A DNA stretch of 64,000 nt. It comes from Sandaracinaceae bacterium (GTDB lineage: Bacteria; Myxococcota_A; Polyangia; Polyangiales; Houyiibacteriaceae). The translations under genes were made by a program, and so were the position numbers. Below, piece by piece: positions 1 to 9,090 of the stretch. How positions within the stretch are numbered: the first letter of the stretch is position 1; each line of letters starts with the position of its first letter. Location of the stretch: contig JADJJE010000036.1 in the NCBI GenBank assembly GCA_016706685.1, positions 1 through 64,000 of the forward strand, given 5' to 3'. The notes beneath the pieces were generated by a model. It was given only the letters and a program-made list of their open reading frames with translations. It did no database searches and had not been told where the DNA came from.

Positions 1-799
1 TTCAGCGACATCGAAGCAGGTTCCATCGCCGCAGAATCCGATGTCCAGCGTCGCTGGGTTGCAGTCGTCATCCACGTTGTTCCCTAGGTCCTCCTCCGCA
101 CCCGGATTCACCTGGTAGTTTGTCTGGTTCGCAGTCCCCCGACTGATCGCTGACGGCATCTCCCAGCCCGCAAGCGAGTACCGCCTCGGTAGCGCCGGTC
201 CGTAAGAAACGTCAAAATCGGATCGAAAGTACAGGGTCATCGTATCGAGGCCCTCGTCAACGGCGCCGTTGCAGTCGTCGTCGATGCCGTTGCAAGCCTC
301 CGCGCCTCCGGCTCGGTGGGTGATCGTCTCTGCGCAGGTGCCGTCGCGGTTGGTGTCGGGCACTCGTTGCCCTCGTCACGGAAGCTTCGCCAATCGGCGC
401 CATTCGACACACTCCCCGGACGAGCAGGTGAACCCCGAGGAACGGTCATCGGCCGTCACACTCGATAGCCTCGCAATGAAGTTTGTCCGTCGCCACGGCG
501 AGAATCCCAGGGGGGCAGTCCTGCCGTCCGCCCATCTCGTGCGCCACTTCAAGGACTGGTCTGGCCCCTCCATGCGTATCCGCGTAGCGGAAGGTAGGAC
601 GTCATGCTGACGGAGTGGGATTGCAGCTCGCCGCATCATTGCACCAGCCGTCGGACCCGTCGCGGGTCGCCCCCTGTGAGGCGCAGCGTCCGGCAAGTAC
701 CAGCGCCGAACAAGGACAATCCCGCCTACGACCACCACCTCCTCCGGAGTCTAGAGTCTGCCCCGACGCCACAGCCAGCCCGACCAGCTGGAGGCCCAC
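1..799 (-). pseudogene. Fragmented Asp/Cys-rich (MopE-like) secreted protein, running off the left edge
   Basis: Read on the minus strand, about 300 to 1 is one open frame containing the MopE-type motif ACNGIDDDCNGAVDEG and, further on, NNVDDDCNPAT. Such calcium or metal-binding DxDxDG/CxG motifs are typical of myxobacterial surface proteins. Upstream the same protein can be followed only by changing frame near 362 and again near 450. There the readings GFTCSSGECVEWRR and DCPPGILAVATDKLHCEA look protein-like and Cys-rich. An in-frame TGA lies at about 602, after WCNDAASCNPTPSA. The start is not identifiable, and the 3' end lies outside the window. The reading shown here needs at least two frame changes and one stop bypass, so the gene is broken or the sequence carries indels. 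Family level (Asp/Cys-rich metal-binding repeat) is reasonably sure; exact extent is not. Confidence 0.5.
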
Positions 800-1273
800 G
801 TGTGGCTCCGGGCATGATCACCGCTCGAAGAAGCGTTGACCCGGAGGCGATGGGAGCGGGAGGACTGCTCCTGACAGGCGTCGACGCCCGAGCCGTTCGG
901 CGCGCAGACAACAAGCCTGTCAACACCGGGCGTTACAGCGAGTCCTCGTGTGCGTGACAGGGCGTGGCCGAACGGACCCCCGGCACCGCCCATGCAAGTT
1001 CCGCGACGGGGCGTCCCGTCCCGGGGGTTCACGCGGTGGAGACCGACCTCGCTTTCGCGATGTCGCGCGCTCCTCCCGACAGCAGAGGAGGATGTCGGGT
1101 CCCGGAACCGTGGAATTCCCCGCGGATTGCGCTACGCAGCGCGACGGAAAAACCCTCCAAGTTGGCCGCGCAGTCCAGGCCAGGCACGAGTCATCGAGGA
1201 CGTGGTTGGCACGCTCGAGATCGGGCGCGGCGCCAACCCGCCGACACACGGTCTCTGTCGATGGCCTCGGAAC
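800..1273. other. Stretch with no gene I can support
   Basis: About 470 bases lie between the two broken Cys-rich genes. Minus-strand readings contain isolated Cys-containing phrases (for example VCAPNGSGVDACQ near 900), which may be upstream debris of the left-edge gene or downstream debris of the next one. I recognise no domain, ribosome binding site or terminator. Confidence 0.4.
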
Positions 1274-2667
1274 CTACTGGTGGATGTCTTCAGCACCCGG
1301 TTGGTGGCGGCGGGAAAAACACGTGTTGTATTCATCCAAGACAAGCTGGGTGAAAGCGGTGATGAATTCGTCTCGGTTCGTGACCGGTCCAGCCTCGCAC
1401 ACCCTTTCTTCATCCACGAGCCAGTCGCAGTCGTTGTCCACGCTGTCGCAGGTCTCGGTAGAGGCCGTGCAGGTCTTCGTGACCACCACGTAGATGCCGC
1501 CGCTGTCGGCTCCGAAGAGCGCCTGTCCGCCCGTGAACGTGGCTTCGACCACCTCCCAGGTGGTGTCGTCTTCGTCATCCAGGCGGATCACGGCGAGGTT
1601 CTGGCCGGCAGCGGGCAGGGTCACGTTGGCGTCCACGGCGAACGCTTGCGCGCTGGGGCTGAGGACCACCGGACGCCCCACGAAGGACTCGCCGGCCCCA
1701 AGGTCGGGCAAGGAACGCGGATGGATCTCGCCGATGGCCAAGGGCGTGGTGACGCTCAGCGCGCCAGCGGGGATCTGGACGGTGATGGTGCCGCCGCCCG
1801 TGGCGGTGGTGGTGAGCGTGCCGCCCGCGGCGCCGATGAGCTGGACGACGTCGCAGATGGGCAGCTCGTCCACGGTGGTGTTGCAGTTGTTGTCCGTCAG
1901 GTCGCAGATATCGAGCTGCGCGGGGTGCTCCTGCGCGGTGCCGTCGTCGCAGTCGGTGGAGGCCAGGCTGTGGCCGGCGACGGGGAGTGCAGCTGATCAT
2001 GGGCGTCGTCGCGCTGCCAAAGCCATCACCGTCGCTGTCGAGGTACCAGGGGACGTCCTGCGTCTGCTCGTCGGTCCGGCCGTCGTCGTTGTCGGTGCTG
2101 TCGCAGAACTCCACCTGACCCGAGCGGCGGCGGATGGTCGTGTCATCGCAGTCGGTGCCGCAGTTCGGGCCGCTCGTGCCCATGTTGCAGCAACCCGCGG
2201 CGACCTCTCCGTCCCCGTCGCGGTCCGTTGTACCGAACGTCGCGGGGTCGCAGTCCTCGTCGTGCTGCCCGCTCGAACCGTCGTCGCAGGTCTCCGGGTT
2301 CCCGGGGAAGCGGTCGGCGTCGGTGTCGTCGCAGTCGTCTCCGCCACAAGCCACGGCGTCATGGCCGTCTCCGTCCATGTCCCCAGCCGTGCAGGTCGTG
2401 CCGCACTCATCGGCGGTCTCGTCGCATCATGTTGTGCGTGGCGCCGTACTCCCGCAACCGTCTGCGTTGCTGCCCCACTGCTGGGGTGCACTGCTCAGAC
2501 CCCGTTGCAGGACAAGGCCGTCGTCACACTCGGTATGGGCTGAGCACGGTCCCTCCGCCGTCATCCATGGTGACGGGTCCATCGCCCCCGCAACCGCACG
2601 ACTTGCCGCTGATCAGCATCGATAGATGGAGTCCGACTCGTCCGAGTCGTGTGGATGGGGTCCTCAT
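1274..2667 (-). pseudogene. MopE-motif/ZU5-like secreted protein, copy A, frameshifted
   Basis: The start ATG at 2667 is supported by an upstream GGGAGCAG ribosome binding site that is also conserved before copy B (24,469-26,587). The N-terminus MRTPSTRLGRVG is followed by a frameshift near 2535. Asp-rich repeats then run from 2378 to about 1990 in one frame (DMDGDGHDAVACGGDDCDD, NMGTSGPNCGTDCDD), and a further shift near 1990 leads into an intact 1873-1274 frame. That last part holds a beta-rich domain with the phrase GGGTITVQIPAGAL, resembling ZU5-type surface domains, then DEDDTTWEVVEATFTGG, then a final Cys/Asp repeat CDSVDNDCDWLVDEE. The protein was probably secreted and metal-binding. 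It is a near-identical direct repeat of copy B, but the indels differ and copy A lacks the Cys-rich tail of copy B. Confidence 0.75.
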
Positions 2668-2690
2668 GGGTGCCTGCTCCCGTGCGTCCC
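1405..2690. repeat. Long direct repeat, copy A (partner at about 25,320-26,610)
   Basis: The bases around 1407-1590 match about 25,321-25,500 almost perfectly, with runs of more than 100 identical bases. The similarity continues, more diverged, through the Asp-repeat region, the start codon and roughly 25 bases of leader, where TGCTCCCGTGCGTCCCG matches TGCTCCCTTGCGTCCCG. Both copies lie in the same orientation about 23.9 kb apart. Confidence 0.8.
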
Positions 2691-2807
2691 GGTCTGCCGA
2701 AGGACCGCCCTCACTTCGCGTTGAAGTGTCGTGGTGGGGTGCCTGGACTGTGGCCTCGAACGCACGGCGCGGACCATCTCTAACGGGGAGGCGCGTCGCG
2801 ACTTGCC

Positions 2808-3353
2808 GTGGTGATAGATGGCGGCCATGCCGAGACAGCGCGTCCTGCGCTACCCCGCCGAGCACGCGCTGCTCTTCTGCCCGATGGCACGCTCGGGCGC
2901 GCATCCGTGGATGCAGCGAGCGCGCTGCACGGCAGGGACGCAACGTGTCTGAGCGAGCTGGTGCACGCAGCGGCGACGGCCACACAGGAAGAGGCCGTGG
3001 GCATCCACATGCTCCGTCGGAACGGCTCCTGCACGGGGGTCGCACGGATGGATGGGCTTCTCGGCGTGCGCTACCTGGTCACGGTACGGCACGCAGACTC
3101 TGGTGTTGGCGGCGTTACGGTCGCCAACCTGAGCCCTCGCCAGCATGCCATCGCGCGCCTTGCCGCGGCTGGGGCCACGGCACGAGAGACGGCTCGAGAG
3201 CTGGGCATCTCGCCACACACCGTCCGCCAACACCTGAAGGTGGCGTATCGAGCGCTTGGTGTGTCGAATCGCGTCGAGCTAGCTCGCGCGATGGACTCCG
3301 ATGGCGCCCATCCCCCGATCGGGGATAGATCGCTAAGCTGCCCCGTCCGATAA
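2808..3353 (+). CDS. Small LuxR-type helix-turn-helix regulator (N-terminus probably frameshifted)
   Basis: The C-terminal 60 residues are a clear LuxR/GerE DNA-binding domain (LSPRQHAIARLAAAGATARE, then the recognition helix region ISPHTVRQHLKVAYRALGV, then NRVELARA). It is a transcriptional regulator with no receiver domain; the first 110 residues are unrecognised and may be a small sensor. The listed start is GTG at 2808. However, ATG at 2820 in another frame reads MAAMPRQRVLRYPAEHALLF and flows naturally into PDGTLGRASVDAAS of this frame if one or two bases are missing near 2880, so the natural start may be 2820. It is divergent from copy A and lies upstream of the RCC1 gene. A paralogue at 7,170-7,676 shares the HTH and the ending NRVELARA. 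Confidence 0.8.
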   Translation: MVIDGGHAETARPALPRRARAALLPDGTLGRASVDAASALHGRDATCLSELVHAAATATQEEAVGIHMLRRNGSCTGVARMDGLLGVRYLVTVRHADSGVGGVTVANLSPRQHAIARLAAAGATARETARELGISPHTVRQHLKVAYRALGVSNRVELARAMDSDGAHPPIGDRSLSCPVR

Positions 3354-3366
3354 TTCCAAAATTATC
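3349..3366. promoter_or_regulatory. AT-rich 7-bp dyad between regulator and RCC1 gene
   Basis: GATAATT (3349-3355) is the exact reverse complement of AATTATC (3360-3366), with CCAA between. It is conspicuously AT-rich for this DNA. It overlaps the regulator's stop codon and sits about 50 bases before the next start at 3418, so it could be an operator or a promoter element. A 12-bp palindrome CCCCGATCGGGG lies just upstream at 3313-3324. Confidence 0.35.
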
Positions 3367-3417
3367 CGTTCACACGGACGGTCTGCTCTTCGTTCCCCCA
3401 TCCTCCGGACCGACATC

Positions 3418-6400
3418 GTGGAGATCTGGCCAGCGCTCTGCGCAGCCGTGTGTGCGATGTTGTCGCTCTCATGCGCTCCCTCCGGCGATGACGAGTCGCT
3501 TGACGGTGGTGGCGACGCGAGCGGCGCGGACGCTGGGCCCATCGTGTACCCCGACCTCGGGGACTGCGATCGGGACAACGACGGCGTGGCGGCGGTGGCA
3601 TGTGGAGGCGCCGACTGTGACGACGGTGACCCTGAGCGTTTTGCGGGGAATCGAGAGCGCTGCGCGGGCCTGCTGGGGGACGGCCGGAGCGCAGCCGATC
3701 ACGACGAGGACTGTGACCCGTGCACCGTGACCGGCCGGGGCATCGATGGTGACAACGATGGCGACTTCTACCTCTCGACCAGCTGCACCAACAGCTGGAT
3801 GGAGGGCAACCCGCCGAGCGGCTGCGACCCCAACTACACCTTTGTGGATTCGGCTTACCAGGAAAGGTATCGAGGACGGACTGCAACGATGGGGACAGCA
3901 ACGTTCATCCCAATCAGGCCGAGGTGTGTGGGGACGACGTCGACAACAATTGCTGACGGCGACTCCGACGTTGGCGTGTTGTTCCGCGACCTGGACCACG
4001 ATGGACGAGGTGATCCCACGACCACCCGAACGGGGGACTGCGCCATCGGATGGGTCACCAACAGCGACGACTGCGATGACACCACCCCATGGACGTACGT
4101 GGGTGCGGCCGAGGTCTGCGACAACCGCGACAACGATTGCTCACTTCCGGGCACACTGGGCGGAGGTTTCGAGGTCGAAGATGGCGACGGCGACGGGGCG
4201 GTGGGCGCGCTCGCCACGTGCATCGCCAGAGGAGAGCCCGGGGTTCTGCCGTTCTGGCCCGTGATGCCGCGCACGGACTGCGACGATGACGACCCGGACG
4301 TGGGCCCGCACGGCGTCGAGACGTGCGGGAACGCCGTGGACGACGCTACAATGGCGTGGTGGACGACCAGATGCAGAGCTGGTGCCGCGACAGCGACAGT
4401 TGGCGGGGCCGGCAGCGCGAACGACCGGATAGCGATCGTGAACTGCGTTCCGGTGCCGGGGTACGTGCCGGACTGTGGCGACTGCGACGACACCAATCCA
4501 ACCCGCTACCCCGAAACACCGGTGGTGCGACGGGTCGACAACAACTGCGACTTCATGTCGCCGCTGGCAGAGGACGTGGACCTCGGCAGGCACAGCAGCC
4601 CGAACAGCCCTTGTGTCGGCAGCGAAGCGTCAGGGGCGCCAGCTGGCGTGTATCCGAGGACGGTGCAACGACGCCGCGCAGAGCATCTACCCCGGCGCTC
4701 GAGAGCTGTGTGACGGGGTGGACTCCGACTGCTCGGAGAGCGGCAATGGGAACGAGAGCCGGATCGAGGACGCGGACGGCGACTTCCACTCACCCACGTC
4801 GGCCAGCTGCACCGGCGGCTTTCCACGCACCGACTGCGATGACTCGTCGAGCGCCGTCAACGCAGGAGTGACCGCCGTACAGGACACGAACGACTGCAAC
4901 GGGATGGACAACGACTGCAACCCGGCCACGTCCGAGCTTCGGAACTGGTGCCCGACAGGGGAGGCTACTGTAGTGAGGCGGCGGTGTGCCGGCGGGGTCC
5001 CGCGATCATCGCCACGACAGTGGGCCGGTACCACACGTGCGCGCTGCTGGCGGAGGGCACCGTGCAGTGCTGGGGCGGCAACTCATGGGGCCAGCTCGGG
5101 GTCGGCCACACAACGCCCAGCGCTCGGCCCCTCGATGTGGTCGGACTCACGCGGGTTCGCGCCATCAGCGCCGGTGAAGCACACACCTGCGCGCTCATCA
5201 ACGATGGCTCGGTGCTCTGCTGGGGCGGCAACAACAGCCGGCAGCTGGGTGACGGAACCGTCACCAGTCGCCTCACGCCCACGCCCGTCGTCGGCGTGTC
5301 GGGCGTAGTTGCGCTCGCCACGGGCGACATTGCGCCCTGCCCTGCGAAGTGACGGGACAGCCCGCTGTTGGGGAAGACCCCTCTGGACAACTCGGCGCAA
5401 GGAACGGCAACGTGCAGGTGGTTCCTGCCGCTGTCGTTGGCCTGACGCAGGCGGCATCCCTCTCCGCGGCGGGACGCGCACGTTGCGCCATCCACGGACC
5501 GCACGGTGTGGTGCTGAGGCAGCTCGCGGGGAAATCTGTTCAGGCTGTGCCGATCGGACACCACGGTACTTCCCCCCAGCTGGTGGGTCTGAACGTCGAC
5601 GCCATCGCGCGCTCACGGCTTCGGCCTGCGTCCTGTTCAGGGCAGCGTCTGATGCTGGGGCCACTGCCTGGTCAGCTGGGGACGGCACCACCACGGACCG
5701 GTCACCCCAGCGCCGGTACGGCGTGTCGAACTCGCGCCATCACTGCCAGGGCTATCACGCTCCAGCACACTGGCGCCGGTCTCCTGTTGGAGAGCAATGG
5801 CGATGGGCAGGGGCGACGGCACGAACCGCACCTCGCCGGTCTCCCCATCCGGCTCCACGTGCGCCACAATCAGGCTGGGATCAGCCATACTTACTTCCAC
5901 CGCTGGAGAACGGGTCCGTGCAATGCTGGGAGTGCAACTACCGGAGAGCTGGGTGATGGCACCACGACGCGCAGCAGCGTGCGCCAAGCCCGGTGCGAGA
6001 CCTGGCTGGTGCCAGCCTGATCGCAACAGACCTCTTGTACTCCTGCGCCGTCGTGGGCGATGGCGAAAGGTGGTGCTGGGACGCCAACGTTTACCGGCTG
6101 GGAAACGGGACGAACACGCCTGCATGCACCCCGACACAGATCGTGGGACTCTGGGGGCATCCGTTCGCTGTCGACGTCGGAAGAATACGCCTGCGCCGCT
6201 CGCCGATGGGACGGCCTGGTGCTTAGGGAACCAACGGTGCGGGACATCTGAACATCGGCACGGCAGTCTCAGGCCCCCTGCCGTGCTCGTACCGGGACTG
6301 AGCGATGTGCGCGCCGTGGTCTGCGGCAGCCAACACTCATGCGCCCTGCGCGGCGACGGAGCGGTCTGGTGTTGGGGAGGGAACCCGAACGGCGAGGTCG

Positions 6401-7046
6401 GAAACGGCACGACCGACAACGCGCTGCTACCTACGAGCGTGTTGGGCGCGGGCAGCGCTGTCGCCATTGCCGCCGGCGCGAGCTCCACCTGTGCGCTCGG
6501 GATGGATGGCCGAGTTTGGTGCTGGGGAGAGAACCTCGGGAACGGCACCACGAACAAGAGCTCGACGCCCGTCCTCGTGGCCGGACTGCAAGACGTCACG
6601 GACGTCGCCACCAGCGGGGCGCACACGTGCGCCCTGCGGGCAGACCAAAGCATGGTGTGCTGGGGGCGCGGCTCGAGCGGTGAGCTCGGCAACGGGTCGC
6701 TGCTGACCAGTCTGGTTCCCACTCTCCCGTGTCGAACATGAGTGATGCGGCGGCGATCTACATGGGCCCCTGGGGCCGCACCTGTGCCATTCGAGGCGAC
6801 GGCACCGCATGGTGCTGGGGGCGGAACGCCGACGGCGAGCTCGGCGACGGAACACAAACAGCCCGAGCCGTGCCGACGAGGGTCGCAGACTTCGACGACG
6901 TGACGGCGCTGGCGATGGGCGCGAGTCACACGTGCGCGCTGCGGGCCTCTGACACCATCGAGTGCTGGGGGGACAACCAACGCGGCCAGCTCGGTGACGG
7001 GACGACCAACTCCTCCCTCACTCCCGTCTCCATGTGGAACCTCTAG
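3418..7046 (+). pseudogene. Large lipoprotein: MopE-like Asp/Cys repeats followed by RCC1-type repeats, multiply frameshifted
   Basis: Starting at GTG 3418, the product begins with a signal peptide and lipobox-like LSCAPSGDD. About 500 residues of Asp/Cys repeats follow (GDCDRDNDGVAAVACGGADC, SDDCDD, EVCDNRDNDC). From about 4,990 the sequence becomes RCC1-like repeats of the type GRYHTCALLAEGTVQCWG and QLGVGHTTP, ending at MWNL* (7046). Reading through requires many frame changes, including compensating pairs near 3870/3950 and 4345/4420, then shifts near 4640, 4960, 5340 and several between 5350 and 6330, plus one near 6740. The last two RCC1 blocks (about 6305-6741 and 6729-7046) are intact. 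RCC1 repeats form beta-propellers, so an intact version would be a roughly 1,200-residue surface protein. It is flanked by two small LuxR-type regulators. Confidence 0.8.
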
Positions 7047-7062
7047 GCGTCGCTCCACGTCT

Positions 7063-7132
7063 GTCCGTTGCACCGGACACGCCGTCCGGCCCGAGTCCGG
7101 AGAACCGGACACGCCTGCCCGCTATCACCGGA
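7063..7132. promoter_or_regulatory. Cluster of helically spaced TCCGG/CCGGA motifs upstream of second LuxR gene
   Basis: GTCCG (7063), CCGGAC (7073), GTCCGG (7084), GTCCGG (7095), CCGGAC (7105) and CCGGA (7128) lie between the RCC1 gene and the regulator start at 7170. Most steps are 9-11 bases, close to one DNA turn. Pairs can also form hairpins, for example TCCGG-AGAA-CCGGA at 7096-7109. It may be an operator array or a structured 3' end. Confidence 0.4.
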
Positions 7133-7169
7133 AAATTCGTGCGGCACACCACATGCACTGCGGCCGTAC

Positions 7170-7676
7170 ATGGCCGTCATACAGGAGCAGTTTTGGGTGG
7201 TGGACGAGTCAGGGCGCGCCCTGTTTGGCAATGGTCCGGAGGTGCACTTTCGGCCGGAGTGGGGCGTCGTCGCAGAGCAGGCCCTGCGCGATGGGAGCAC
7301 TGGCTCGGTGTCGCTCACCCTGGAGGAGGTGGTGTTGACGGCTTGGCGCCTCGTCCCCCAAGACGTCACGCCGGCCCTCGGTGCTCCGGGGGCCATGGCA
7401 CTTCGCGTGCGCCCCGTGGCGCGGGCTACGCGATTCGACCGGCGGCCGAGACCGGTTGTGGCCGCGGGAGAACTCACACCCCGGCAGCTCGAGGTTTGCG
7501 AATACGCGGCCAGCGGCGCGACGGTGGATGAGATCGCAGCGCAGCTCGGCATCAGCGCGGGCACGGTGCGGACGCACCTGAAGACGGTCTACCGCAACTT
7601 GGACGTGGCCAATCGGGTGGAGTTGGCGCGCGCGCTCGGGCTGCTCGGCTCACGGGCCATCGTCGCAGCGGAGTGA
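7170..7676 (+). CDS. Small LuxR-type helix-turn-helix regulator
   Basis: This 168-residue protein has an unrecognised N-terminal part (about residues 1-100, starting MAVIQEQFWVVDESG) and a C-terminal LuxR/GerE HTH. The HTH comprises ELTPRQLEVCEYAASGATVD, then ISAGTVRTHLKTVYRNLDV, then NRVELARAL. An in-frame start exists at 7068, but that extension is repeat-rich intergenic-type sequence. ATG 7170 gives a compact product, so I chose it. There is no phosphoacceptor receiver domain, so activation would come from a ligand, a partner protein or simple abundance. It is a paralogue of the regulator at 2,808 and lies just downstream of the broken MopE-RCC1 gene. The TCCGG cluster immediately upstream may be autoregulatory. 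Confidence 0.85.
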   Translation: MAVIQEQFWVVDESGRALFGNGPEVHFRPEWGVVAEQALRDGSTGSVSLTLEEVVLTAWRLVPQDVTPALGAPGAMALRVRPVARATRFDRRPRPVVAAGELTPRQLEVCEYAASGATVDEIAAQLGISAGTVRTHLKTVYRNLDVANRVELARALGLLGSRAIVAAE

Positions 7677-7689
7677 CGTCCGCCACCCG

Positions 7690-7752
7690 CCTGCGCTCAA
7701 CAGGAGCACTGAACCCTTGCCCGGATCGTTCAGAACACCCGTTGAGCGCAGG
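7690..7752. terminator. Symmetric two-tier hairpin between convergent genes
   Basis: CCTGCGCTCAAC (7690-7701) pairs perfectly with GTTGAGCGCAGG (7741-7752), and inside it CTGAAC (7709-7714) pairs with GTTCAG (7728-7733). Both sides are separated by exactly 7 unpaired bases, with a 13-base apical loop. It sits between the stop codons of two convergent genes (7676 and 7768), as a bidirectional terminator would. No U-tract follows, so it would be Rho-assisted or purely structural. Confidence 0.6.
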
Positions 7753-7767
7753 AAGCGCGCGCTCCCG

Positions 7768-9090
7768 TCAGAGTTGAATGGAGAACCCGGCGAGCGCCGT
7801 CCACTCGCCCTCGGTCCTCAGGCCGTCGGTCTGGCAGACGACCCCACCAACCATGACGTCATTGCCGCAGACCTCGCTGGGCATGATGAGTCGGTACTGT
7901 CCCAGTACATCGAACGCGAAGCCGCGAGACATATAGAAACTGAGACCCAGCTCGAAGGGAACGGCCATCGCATCGACGGCGTCGCTGTTCGTGGTCGAAC
8001 GCATCCGTCGGAATGGCTCGAAGCCTGCCCCGAAGAAGAGATCCACCGGACCTGGGTCCGTCAGCGAGCGAGTGTGAAAGTCCACGAAGAGACCAACGCT
8101 GTATGTCGCGAAGTCGCCCGACGTGGTTCCCTCCGAGGACCGGCCGAAATTGGTCGAAGGCCAGCCCGAGTAGTGCTGCACCTGCGTCGTACTGGCGCCG
8201 ACCTCGATGGCGAAGAAGCGATGTACTCGGTACCCGAGACGAAGTGCGGCGTTCACGCCGAAGTCCGGACCGTCACCGAGGTCGTACGCGTCGTCGCGAA
8301 AGAGCGTGCTGTCCTGGGTCACGTACTGGGTGACGCCGCCCCACATGGAGAGCCGAAACCCGTGCGAGCGATATGCCACCTGGCTTGGGAGATCGTCGCG
8401 CCACTCCATGCAACCGTCGGGTCCCGGACTGAGTGGCTCGGGGCAGCTTGGCTCCCCAACACACGTGCGCCGTTCGCTGGACCATGATTGTCCGGGCCAG
8501 CAACAGGCCTGGGCGTCACCCACGCGGACCATTCCGGCAGACTCGCATGCGATGGCTGTGAGCTGGATACGACGCTCGAGCCGTGTCCCTGGCGCGACTT
8601 CGAGGGCCTCTTCATGGACGGTGAATCCCTCCATGGAGACACGCAGCGCGTGAGTCCCCTGACCGAGGCGCACCGAGCGCGAGCCTTCACCGGCCACCAC
8701 GTCACCGTCGACCTCCACCACCGCGCCCGCGGGGTCGACGTCGATCTGGAGGACGCTGAGCTCACGAGCGACGAGCCCCATGGCAGTGTTCAACGCCGTC
8801 CGATTCGCGGTGACCCACGGGTCTGGATCCCCATCGAGCGCCACCCGAAGCGCCGCTTCAGCCTCGACGAGGCGCCCGAGGCGCAGCAGCAACAGACCAT
8901 GCTCGGCCGCCACACGTGGCGTCCCCAGCGTCCGAGCGGCACGCAACGTCTGCTCTGCCGCGTCGAGGTCGCCAGCGTCGATCAGCGTTCTTGCGCGCTC
9001 GAGCGTGCTCTCGTCTTGTGCGAGGAGCGGGGAGGTCCAAGCACCCACCGCTGCCAGGATCATGGGAACGAGGAATCGGGCGTGCTTCAT
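7768..9090 (-). CDS. Secreted TPR/PEGA-domain protein with C-terminal outer-membrane-type beta domain
   Basis: The 440-residue product has a cleavable signal peptide (KHARFLVPMILAAVGAWTSP, LLAQ). Helical TPR-like repeats rich in Ala/Leu follow (about 25-110), then a PEGA domain (about 120-185: IDVDPAGAVVEVDGDVVAGE, LRVSMEGF). A small Cys segment (CCWPGQSW) leads into a glycine- and aromatic-rich C-terminal half (about 255-440) that alternates like an outer-membrane barrel and ends in Leu. The start ATG 9090 overlaps the TGA of the Sel1 gene (ATGA), so the pair is translationally coupled. It is the last gene of the four-gene 13,974-7,768 operon and ends at the symmetric hairpin. It is probably an envelope structural or anchoring component; its substrate or partner is unknown. 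Confidence 0.85.
   Translation of the reverse strand: MKHARFLVPMILAAVGAWTSPLLAQDESTLERARTLIDAGDLDAAEQTLRAARTLGTPRVAAEHGLLLLRLGRLVEAEAALRVALDGDPDPWVTANRTALNTAMGLVARELSVLQIDVDPAGAVVEVDGDVVAGEGSRSVRLGQGTHALRVSMEGFTVHEEALEVAPGTRLERRIQLTAIACESAGMVRVGDAQACCWPGQSWSSERRTCVGEPSCPEPLSPGPDGCMEWRDDLPSQVAYRSHGFRLSMWGGVTQYVTQDSTLFRDDAYDLGDGPDFGVNAALRLGYRVHRFFAIEVGASTTQVQHYSGWPSTNFGRSSEGTTSGDFATYSVGLFVDFHTRSLTDPGPVDLFFGAGFEPFRRMRSTTNSDAVDAMAVPFELGLSFYMSRGFAFDVLGQYRLIMPSEVCGNDVMVGGVVCQTDGLRTEGEWTALAGFSIQL

Noticed and set aside
3418..7046. Phase variation by slipped-strand repeats as cause of the frameshifts
   Set aside because: No homopolymer or short tandem tract sits at the shift points I could locate, and there are too many shifts for a switch.
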